This document shows, one piece after another, positions 1 to 4,296 of a stretch of 5,147 bases of DNA. The stretch is from the NCBI GenBank assembly GCA_017529085.1, contig JAFXOC010000666.1, positions 1 to 5,147 of the forward strand. Reading direction: 5' to 3'. The stretch is from Selenomonadaceae bacterium (GTDB lineage: Bacteria; Bacillota; Negativicutes; Selenomonadales; Selenomonadaceae). Made by a program: the position numbers and the translations under genes. Under the pieces are notes generated by a model. That model made no database searches. It saw only the letters and a program-made list of their open reading frames with translations, and was not told the origin of the DNA. Position 1 is the first letter of the stretch. Each line of letters begins with the position of its first letter.

Positions 1-145
1 AAAGGTTCTTTATTTATCGCGTTAAAAGGCGAAAAATTTAACGGCGAGGATTTTGCCTTTGAAGCTGTGGAAAAAGGCGCGGCGGGAGTCGTTGTGTCTA
101 AAGAATGTTCGGCAAAATTAAGCGACAAAGGCGCGATTTTTCGCG
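1..145 (+). pseudogene. murF: Internal MurF fragment in inverted orientation (about residues 37-85)
   Basis: Frame 1 of the plus strand reads KGSLFIALKGEKFNGEDF and then EKGAAGVVVSKE. This is the classic Mur ligase N-terminal (UDP-precursor-binding) domain pattern: a 'KG-LF-ALKG---G-DF' segment followed by a 'KGA--VVVS' strand. It resembles MurF more than MurE, and the murE of this window has its own different version (EKGALFAAIVGANVDGHDF). The fragment has no start of its own. Its first codon continues in register from codon 36 of the minus-strand murF start at 132-239. MurF similarity fades around GAIFRV (130-147), where the palindrome lies. Beyond that the plus strand is only the antisense of the murF start and of murE, although the frame stays open to 441. 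I infer this is a piece of the same murF gene, flipped by a fold-back or inversion, rather than a second convergent gene. Confidence 0.75.
132..145. repeat. 14-nt palindrome at the murF inversion junction
   Basis: The bases CGCGATTTTTCGCG form a 5-bp inverted repeat (CGCGA / TCGCG) around a TTTT centre. On the minus strand it encodes part of the TDTRKIA turn; on the plus strand it encodes GAIFR of the later MurF segment. The two readings meet exactly here, which makes it the likely point of strand switching. Confidence 0.7.
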
Positions 146-239
146 TATCCGTTGTAATATCCGAAAATCTTTCAACGCTAGCTCCTTCACATTTTGAATT
201 GATTGCTGTTTCTATTTCGTTTCTTGTAAATTCCGTCAT
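132..239 (-). CDS. murF: UDP-N-acetylmuramoyl-tripeptide--D-alanyl-D-alanine ligase, first 36 codons (partial)
   Basis: MurF adds D-Ala-D-Ala to UDP-MurNAc-tripeptide in the cytoplasm, the last step of the soluble peptidoglycan precursor. The ATG (237-239) overlaps the murE stop as ATGA, implying translational coupling. The residues MTEFTRNEIETAI and SDITTDTRKIA fit a MurF N-terminus, whose conserved feature is the 'TDTRK' turn before 'KGSLF'. After Ala36 (codon 132-134) the minus-strand frame stays open to position 1 (PLSLNFAEHSLD and onward) but no longer resembles MurF, because it is the antisense of the inverted MurF segment at 1-145. Joining 239-132 to 1-131 read forward restores the expected TDTRKIA-KGSLFIALKG in frame. 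A gene caller would accept the open frame and produce a chimeric protein. Identity is secure from context and motif; the rest of the gene is outside the window or rearranged. Confidence 0.8.
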
Positions 240-1717
240 TTTCCGTACTCCTTTAACGCTTCTCTTGCAACTTCCCCATCGTCAAAATGTATGCGTCCAG
301 TGTTTAATATTTGGTAATTTTCGTGACCCTTTCCCAAAATTACGACGATATCGCCGTCTTTTGCAAGCTCCACCCCGCGAAAGATGGCTTTTTTCCTGTC
401 TAAAATACTTTCTTTTAATTTTGCTTCCGCGACTTCATTGACCCCAACCATCACTTCGTCTAAAATCTTTTGCGGATCTTCCGTGCGGGGATTGTCGCTT
501 GTAGCTATCACAACATCCGCTAATGCAGCGGCAATCCGTCCCATAATCGGTCTCTTTGTCCTGTCCCTATCGCCGCCGCAACCGAATATGGCTATCACAT
601 GATTTTTAGCAATCTTTCGCGCGGTTTTCAGAGCGTTTTCAACCCCGTCGGGAGTGTGGGCATAATCCACTATAACGGAAATTTCCTTTCCGCCTACTCG
701 TTGGAACCGTCCCGGCACGCTGTCAAAACTCTCCAAAGCCGAAATTATATTATCGACCGCAACCCCTTCGGCGATGCTTGCGCCAATGGCGGAAAGTGCG
801 TTGTATACGTTAAATTCGCCGGTTAAATGTAAATTCAGAGATTTTTCACCGAAATCGCCTTTAAGCGTAAAACTCGTTCCCTTATGAGTGATATTTTCTT
901 TTATCGCAGTAATATCAGCTTTATTATGTATGCCGTAGGTTAATTTTTTACAGATTGCAGCGTCCAGCATAAACTTTCCCGCCTCGTCGTCAACATTGAC
1001 AACGGCGCATTTATTAACTTTGTCGCCCTTTTCCGATACCAATTCAAAAAGTTTTGCCTTGGCGCGTTTATAATTCTCCATTGTCTTATGAAAATCCAGA
1101 TGGTCTTGTGTTAAATTGGTAAATACCGCCGTATCGAACTCAATCCCCGCCACCCTGTTTTCGCTTAAAGCGTGGCTCGAAACCTCCATAACCACATGGG
1201 TAACGCCGTTTTTTTGCATTTTGTCCAAAATATTTTGAAGTTCCACAACGTCCGGCGTGGTATTCGACGTTTTTATGATTTCGTCCTCAATCATTATCTG
1301 TATAGTGCCGATTAAACCGACCTTATGCCCGTTCTCCCGTAAAATATGGCGAATGAGATAACTTGTAGTAGTTTTGCCGTTGGTCCCCGTGATGCCTATA
1401 ACCCTCATTTTTCCGGCGGGGTAATCGTGAAAAAACGGCGCAATTTTCTTTAAAGCCTCCGTCAAATTAGGAACCCTAATCAATGTCATTCCGTCAGGCG
1501 GCGTAAAATCCCGCTCCGAAATAACCGCGACGGCGCCTTTTTGACAAACGTCCTCCAAAAAATCGTGCCCGTCAACGTTAGCCCCGACGATAGCGGCGAA
1601 CAGCGCGCCTTTTTCAACTTTCCTCGAATCGCGTTCCAACGACTCGCACCAAATTTCGCCGTCACCAACAACGACCGCGCCTTCTATCAAACTTGCTATT
1701 TCGTTTATTTTTTTCAT
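236..1717 (-). CDS. murE: UDP-N-acetylmuramoyl-L-alanyl-D-glutamate--2,6-diaminopimelate ligase
   Basis: This cytoplasmic ATP-dependent ligase adds the third amino acid to UDP-MurNAc-L-Ala-D-Glu. At 493 aa it is full length for MurE. The N-terminal substrate-binding domain holds RDSRKVEKGALF (29-40). The central domain has the ATP loop TGTNGKTT (110-117), NTTPD (152-156), MEVSSHAL (177-184), and Lys220 in RAKAKLF at the position of the carbamylated lysine. The C-terminal domain has VDYAHTPDG (350-358), FGCGGDRDRTKRP (378-390), DNPR (408-411) and GKGHENYQ (462-469). DNPR is the known signature for meso-diaminopimelate, so the wall is probably DAP-type. The ATG at 1717 is supported by GGGAG (1724-1728) 6 nt upstream. 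The gene starts 32 nt after the CPCC gene and overlaps murF by ATGA. Nothing appears missing or broken. Confidence 0.97.
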   Translation of the reverse strand: MKKINEIASLIEGAVVVGDGEIWCESLERDSRKVEKGALFAAIVGANVDGHDFLEDVCQKGAVAVISERDFTPPDGMTLIRVPNLTEALKKIAPFFHDYPAGKMRVIGITGTNGKTTTSYLIRHILRENGHKVGLIGTIQIMIEDEIIKTSNTTPDVVELQNILDKMQKNGVTHVVMEVSSHALSENRVAGIEFDTAVFTNLTQDHLDFHKTMENYKRAKAKLFELVSEKGDKVNKCAVVNVDDEAGKFMLDAAICKKLTYGIHNKADITAIKENITHKGTSFTLKGDFGEKSLNLHLTGEFNVYNALSAIGASIAEGVAVDNIISALESFDSVPGRFQRVGGKEISVIVDYAHTPDGVENALKTARKIAKNHVIAIFGCGGDRDRTKRPIMGRIAAALADVVIATSDNPRTEDPQKILDEVMVGVNEVAEAKLKESILDRKKAIFRGVELAKDGDIVVILGKGHENYQILNTGRIHFDDGEVAREALKEYGK

Positions 1718-1749
1718 GGCTTGCTCCCTATAAAAGACATAACTCTAAT

Positions 1750-1959
1750 TTACGCAACTTTTATTTGATTTGCTCGATAATTTGCTCGCGCTTCGTTAAG
1801 ACTCAGATTGTTTGCTCCACCGCTATAATCCGGATGAGCGAATTGATAATTATCGTCTTCCCAACCGCAAACCTCGCAAATATCAAATTCATGCCCTTCT
1901 TCTACCAAACCCACGCCGCAACAAGGACAAGGGACCAACTTTTTATTCGCGTCCGCCAT
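1750..1959 (-). CDS. CPCC-family cysteine-rich small zinc-ribbon-like protein
   Basis: This 69-aa protein matches the small cysteine-rich CPCC family as I recall it: CPCCG (11-15), an ICEVCGWEDD block (27-36), then HPDYSGGANNLSLNEAR (42-58). Cys11/Cys14 and Cys28/Cys31 can form a four-cysteine metal site, with Cys13 extra. The conserved WEDD and GGAN-LSL-EAR blocks make the family call firm. Its biochemical role is not known to me. There is no signal peptide or membrane segment, so it is probably cytoplasmic. The start at 1959 is set by AGGAGG (1969-1974) 9 nt upstream, lying inside the end of the preceding gene. The first 17 nt overlap that gene, so the two are probably co-translated and may act together. 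The partner role (immunity or antitoxin) is inference only. Confidence 0.88.
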   Translation of the reverse strand: MADANKKLVPCPCCGVGLVEEGHEFDICEVCGWEDDNYQFAHPDYSGGANNLSLNEARANYRANQIKVA

Positions 1960-2284
1960 GTTTTAAATCCTCCTTTTTTTGAGCCAAATAATAATTAAGA
2001 CCCTCATTAGGCTTAAACATTGTAAATATGCCCTTAGTTACTTTTCCTTTCACAAAATCATTTGTTCTCTTATTGTACCTAACAATTGCCTCATCTTTAT
2101 CAGTATGCCCTAATATTTCTTCATTTACCGCTGATTCTATTAGTTTAAGCGCAGCTACTTCATATTCTTCGTATGTAAGTCCATAATATTGTGAGCCATG
2201 CTCTTCCCAATGATTCATCAACTTTTGACGATTTTTAAACCCTCGCACAAGAAATTTGTTTACACCATTTGGAGAACTCGTCAC
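1943..2284 (-). CDS. Small protein resembling a C-terminal RNase-type toxin domain of polymorphic toxins (putative)
   Basis: This 113-aa protein is only partly recognised. It has an N-terminal HWEEHGSQYYG stretch (25-35), a YEEYEVAALKLI helix (38-49), then VRYNKRTNDF (68-77) and GIFTMFKP (85-92), followed by GLNYYLAQ. The layout 'HW--HG - YE--A--L - RY---TN-F - G---T-FKP' resembles, from memory, small nuclease-like domains found at the C-termini of polymorphic or phage-associated toxins, possibly of the Barnase/EndoU/colicin-like (BECR) group. His25, His29, Arg69, Thr74 and Lys91 are candidate functional residues. Here it stands alone, with no secretion leader or membrane segment. The start is GTG (2282-2284), chosen because AGGAGG (2291-2296) sits 6 nt upstream. 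It lies 22 nt after plsY and overlaps the CPCC gene by 17 nt. Three 60-base blocks (2041-2220) hold 62 G/C of 180 (34%), on the low side for this operon, hinting at acquisition. The gene call is firm; the toxin function is tentative. Confidence 0.8.
   Translation of the reverse strand: MTSSPNGVNKFLVRGFKNRQKLMNHWEEHGSQYYGLTYEEYEVAALKLIESAVNEEILGHTDKDEAIVRYNKRTNDFVKGKVTKGIFTMFKPNEGLNYYLAQKKEDLKHGGRE
1969..1974 (-). promoter_or_regulatory. Shine-Dalgarno site of the CPCC gene, inside the upstream gene
   Basis: The minus strand reads AGGAGG, 9 nt before the ATG at 1959. It lies within the last codons of the toxin-like gene, so ribosomes finishing that gene arrive at this site. It fixes the CPCC start and supports coupled expression. 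Confidence 0.75.
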
Positions 2285-2290
2285 TTTATT

Positions 2291-2296
2291 CCTCCT
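2291..2296 (-). promoter_or_regulatory. Shine-Dalgarno site selecting the GTG start of the toxin-like gene
   Basis: A consensus AGGAGG on the minus strand stands 6 nt upstream of GTG at 2284. It decides the start of a gene that has no ATG near its 5' end. Confidence 0.75.
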
Positions 2297-2306
2297 ATTC
2301 CCTGCT

Positions 2307-2900
2307 TCACTTTGCGGCGGAAATTTTGCTCTCCGTGCCGTTTAAAAGTCTTATGATGTTTGACTTGTGACGAACTATTATAAGAGCGGCGGCGATTATT
2401 CCGAAAATTATAAACTCAATCGGCTCGTTAAAGAAATACGCCAATATGGGAACGGCTAACGCCGCAACACAAGAGCCTAAAGAAACGTAACGCGTAAAAT
2501 ACACTATGACGAACCAAAGTACAAAGGCAATTATTGTGACGTTTCCCATAAGCATCGCTATAACTCCAAGTCCCGTAGCTACGCCTTTGCCGCCCTTAAA
2601 ATTTAAAAACATGGATAATGAGTGTCCGATTATGGCGAAAACTCCCGCAAGCGCCATTGAAAGCGGGGCGCCCGTGACAACGGCGGCTATATAACAACTT
2701 ATAAAGCCTTTCAAAAAATCGCAGAGAAAAATCAAAACTCCCGGAATTTTTCCAAGAGTTCGCCAAGCATTTGTGGCTCCAATGTTATGACTGCCATGCT
2801 CCCTTAAATCCACATCGTAAATTCCCTTACCGATAATAAGCCCACTGGGAATTGAGCCTAAAACATAGGCTATTACAATGACAAAAAGTAATGACAACAT
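2307..2900 (-). CDS. plsY: Acyl-phosphate:glycerol-3-phosphate acyltransferase PlsY
   Basis: PlsY is an integral membrane enzyme that transfers an acyl group from acyl-phosphate to sn-glycerol-3-phosphate, giving lysophosphatidic acid, the first step of phospholipid synthesis. The 197-aa length is typical. Family motifs are all present: LGSIPSGLIIGK (14-25), GSHNIGATNAWRTLGK (36-51), GHSLSMFLNFKGGKGVAT (92-109), RYVSLGS (137-143) and RHKSNIIRLLNGTE (177-190). Hydrophobic segments lie near 1-24, 53-75, 80-97, 112-135, 140-157 and 160-176, consistent with a multi-pass protein. The ATG at 2900 has AGGAGG (2909-2914) about 8 nt upstream. It is the first gene of the leftward train leading into murE and murF. 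PlsY beside mur genes is not the classical division-and-cell-wall order, but both serve envelope growth. Confidence 0.97.
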   Translation of the reverse strand: MLSLLFVIVIAYVLGSIPSGLIIGKGIYDVDLREHGSHNIGATNAWRTLGKIPGVLIFLCDFLKGFISCYIAAVVTGAPLSMALAGVFAIIGHSLSMFLNFKGGKGVATGLGVIAMLMGNVTIIAFVLWFVIVYFTRYVSLGSCVAALAVPILAYFFNEPIEFIIFGIIAAALIIVRHKSNIIRLLNGTESKISAAK

Positions 2901-2950
2901 GATAAACCCTCCTAAAAATTAATTTTTTATGGCATAATTTTTAATTTTGA

Positions 2951-2956
2951 ATTATA
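2951..2956 (-). promoter_or_regulatory. Candidate -10 element for the plsY-murF operon
   Basis: The minus strand carries a perfect TATAAT about 50 nt upstream of the plsY ATG, in an AT-rich stretch. No good -35 is visible at 16-18 nt spacing (the best reads ATGTAA), and the AT richness makes chance matches likely. It would give a leader of roughly 45 nt. Confidence 0.35.
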
Positions 2957-2981
2957 ATGTCGATGAAAGTTCTTACATCAT

Positions 2982-3018
2982 TTTTCTCTTTTCTTTTTTG
3001 TAAAAAGAAGAGAGAAAA
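2982..3018. repeat. 17-bp AT-rich hairpin in the plsY upstream region
   Basis: Arms 2982-2998 and 3002-3018 are complementary over 17 bp with a single G-T pair (2990/3010) and a 3-nt centre. One arm is almost all pyrimidine (C and T), the other almost all purine. On neither strand is it followed by a separate T-run, so it does not look like a standard terminator. It abuts the left end of the MITE-like element and lies upstream of the candidate plsY promoter. Its role is unknown. Confidence 0.6.
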
Positions 3019-3084
3019 GGAAAAAATTTAACAAACTTCAGGCTGTAGACGTATTATTGTCATTCGCGGAACTCTCCCCCCTAC

Positions 3085-3101
3085 CCCCCTCTAAGAGGGG
3101 G
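3085..3101. repeat. GC-rich palindrome, left internal unit
   Basis: CCCCCTCT (3085-3092) and AGAGGGGG (3094-3101) are perfectly complementary around a single A. It is related in sequence to the right unit at 3151-3169 but inverted. Confidence 0.7.
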
Positions 3102-3150
3102 CTTGGTTAGAGGAAATATAAAATTTTGGCTCAAAGCAGTAATCCGAGTG

Positions 3151-3181
3151 CCTCCCTCCTAGAGGGAGGTGCCCGAAGGGC
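3151..3181. repeat. GC-rich double palindrome, right internal unit
   Basis: CCTCCCTC (3151-3158) pairs with GAGGGAGG (3162-3169) around CTA. It is followed immediately by GCCC-GAA-GGGC (3171-3181). The first hairpin is the inverted relative of the left unit; the second has no counterpart on the left side. Confidence 0.7.
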
Positions 3182-3265
3182 GGAGGGAAAGCCATGAAGA
3201 GCACAATATTTATTGATTTGTCTACACTCTGAAACTTTAATCTCTAATTTATCTAACACTTTTAA

Positions 3266-3293
3266 TTCATTCATATTTTTTTCACTATATTAT
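3266..3293 (+). promoter_or_regulatory. Candidate promoter for the rightward genes
   Basis: TTCATT (3266-3271) and TATTAT (3288-3293) are separated by 16 nt and would start transcription near 3300, about 60 nt before the hydrolase ATG. Both are imperfect and the region is AT-rich, so this is a weak call. The dyad at 3321-3339 would lie in the early transcript. Confidence 0.3.
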
Positions 3294-3320
3294 ACATTAG
3301 GGAATGTTTTGTGTCAAACG

Positions 3321-3339
3321 CTCTTGTAATTTACAAGAG
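3321..3339. promoter_or_regulatory. Perfect 9-bp dyad upstream of the hydrolase gene (possible operator or leader hairpin)
   Basis: CTCTTGTAATTTACAAGAG is a perfect inverted repeat with a single central base. It lies about 28 nt downstream of the candidate -10 and 22 nt upstream of the preferred ATG. It could be a repressor-binding site or a 7-bp RNA hairpin with a 5-nt loop just ahead of the ribosome-binding site. No T-run follows, so it is not a terminator. Confidence 0.55.
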
Positions 3340-3350
3340 AATTTTAATGC

Positions 3351-3354
3351 GGAG
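3351..3354 (+). promoter_or_regulatory. Ribosome-binding site selecting the hydrolase start
   Basis: GGAG ends 7 nt before the ATG at 3362. It favours 3362 over the upstream in-frame GTG (3311) and ATG (3347). Confidence 0.6.
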
Positions 3355-3361
3355 TTTAGCC

Positions 3362-4201
3362 ATGAAAAAAGCGATTTTAATTTTGACATTGGTCTTCTGT
3401 TTTGTAAATACAACGGAAGCTTGCACACTTTTTGCCGCAAACGGCGATAGAACAACAGACGGCGGCAGTATTATAGTGAAAAACAGAGACGAAAAACCTA
3501 CGGAACAAACGCTGATGGTTGACAGTAAAGGCAAATATAAATTTTACGGGCTATACGCCAAGACCGACGGAAAATGGTCTTTAAAGGGCGGCGCAAACGA
3601 AAAAGGGCTTGCCGTAGTTACTGCGGCGGCGAGTGCAATTCCAAAGAACATAAGAAACAAAGATTCAACTAAGGGCGCGCTCAAAAAATTGCTTGCAAAT
3701 TGTTCCACAGTGGAACAAGCTCTATCTTACGGCGAGTATTTTTCTAGAGCGCAATTTATAATGATCGCCGATAAAAATGAAATAGCTTACGTCGAAGTCG
3801 GCTTAAAAAATTATGAGATAAAAAGAGTAAAAAACGATGTTTTGGCGCATACCAATCATTATCTTTTGCCGACTACATTAAACAGCAACATTAAAATTTC
3901 AACTTCAAGCAAATATAGATTAAACCGCATAGAAACCTTGTTAAAATCAAAAAACAAGTTCACATTGGAAGATTTTATAAAGTTTAGCGGAGACAAAAAA
4001 GGCGGAGCCGCAAATGCTATTTGGCGCGGCGGCTTGTCCGAAAAAGGCTCGCAATCTCTTGCGGTTTTTGCGGTTCAAATAAAAAAGAACGGCAATACAG
4101 AGATATATGTAAAATTAAGGCGAAACCCCAAAGATAAAGGCAATGAAGATATTGTAAGAATATCGGGTGAAGAAATTTTTAATAAAACAACCAAACCATA
4201 A
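3362..4201 (+). CDS. Secreted Ntn-type cysteine amidohydrolase (acyl-CoA:6-APA acyltransferase / choloylglycine hydrolase group)
   Basis: From ATG 3362 the protein is 279 aa and starts with a signal peptide, MKKAILILTLVFCFVNTTEA, cleavable after Ala20. The next residue, Cys21 (CTLFAANG), sits where this superfamily has its N-terminal nucleophile, so cleavage itself could expose the catalytic cysteine. Other family features are TTDGGSIIVKNRD (31-43), GGANEKGLAVV (76-86), ADKNEIAYVEV (136-146), AHTNHYLLP (162-170, Asn165 likely oxyanion-hole residue) and SSKYRLNRIETLL (182-194). Members cleave C-N amide bonds of N-acyl compounds such as bile salts, penicillins or N-acyl amino acids; the substrate here cannot be told. 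The usual 'RN-D' motif reads KNRD, with Lys40 replacing Arg. The -3 residue before Cys is Thr, so it is not a lipobox. It is transcribed divergently from plsY and lies 95 nt before the amidase, separated by three hairpins. Confidence 0.85.
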   Translation: MKKAILILTLVFCFVNTTEACTLFAANGDRTTDGGSIIVKNRDEKPTEQTLMVDSKGKYKFYGLYAKTDGKWSLKGGANEKGLAVVTAAASAIPKNIRNKDSTKGALKKLLANCSTVEQALSYGEYFSRAQFIMIADKNEIAYVEVGLKNYEIKRVKNDVLAHTNHYLLPTTLNSNIKISTSSKYRLNRIETLLKSKNKFTLEDFIKFSGDKKGGAANAIWRGGLSEKGSQSLAVFAVQIKKNGNTEIYVKLRRNPKDKGNEDIVRISGEEIFNKTTKP

Positions 4202-4219
4202 AACAACGTACCAGGGATT

Positions 4220-4285
4220 CCAAAGGGCAATGCCCTTTGGCGGGTGCAGGGTAGCACCCTGCCGGGGTTTGGGGCGGAGCCCCAA
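4220..4285. repeat. Tandem array of three perfect hairpins (palindromic intergenic repeat)
   Basis: Three inverted repeats follow one another, each with a 3-nt loop: CCAAAGGGC-AAT-GCCCTTTGG (4220-4240), GCAGGGT-AGC-ACCCTGC (4246-4262) and TTGGGGC-GGA-GCCCCAA (4269-4285). They fill most of the gap between the hydrolase stop (4201) and the amidase ATG (4297). None is followed by a T-run. The edge of the last hairpin runs into AAGGG (4287-4291), which serves as the amidase ribosome-binding site. The compact GC-rich form resembles dispersed palindromic (REP-like) units. It may stabilise the upstream message or reduce read-through. Confidence 0.8.
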
Positions 4286-4296
4286 GAAGGGATAAT

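Larger units (their letters stand above)
3027..3240. mobile_element. MITE-like element with terminal inverted repeats, no coding capacity
   Basis: The segment is bounded by inverted repeats TTCAGGCTGTAGAC (3037-3050) and its counterpart at 3220-3233, which reads TTCAGAGTGTAGAC on the minus strand: 12 of 14 identical. Inside, two GC-rich palindromes also face each other: ACCCCCCTCTAAGAGGG at 3083-3099 matches the minus strand of 3154-3170 at 15 of 17 positions. The outer bases are TTTAA at 3027-3031 and TTTAA at 3236-3240, a possible 5-bp target duplication, though the AT-rich setting makes this weak. No open frame of note lies within. This architecture fits a miniature inverted-repeat element or a pair of dispersed palindromic repeats. 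It separates two divergent genes and accounts for most of the 461-nt gap. Copy number elsewhere cannot be seen from here. Confidence 0.5.

Noticed and set aside
146..441. Plus-strand open frame continuing from the MurF fragment
   Set aside because: Beyond about 145 it is the antisense of the murF start and of the murE end, both well supported on the minus strand; its sequence matches no Mur domain.
1541..1998. Plus-strand open frames over the murE start and CPCC gene
   Set aside because: They are antisense shadows of genes with clear motifs and ribosome-binding sites on the minus strand.
2982..3018. Rho-independent terminator
   Set aside because: There is no downstream T-run outside the stem on either strand, and it lies upstream of both divergent genes, where no transcript should end.
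3311..3361. Upstream GTG start (and ATG at 3347) extending the hydrolase by up to 17 residues
   Set aside because: GTG 3311 has an AGGGA 7 nt upstream, but the extension would bury the signal peptide behind a charged leader and place the perfect dyad inside the coding region. ATG 3362 has GGAG at good spacing and gives a clean MKKAIL signal peptide.
3416..3433. Lipoprotein signal (TEAC before Cys21)
   Set aside because: The -3 position is Thr and -2 is Glu, which do not fit a lipobox; the cysteine matches the Ntn nucleophile position instead.
4220..4285. CRISPR array
   Set aside because: The three units are different palindromes, not one repeated sequence with spacers of constant length.
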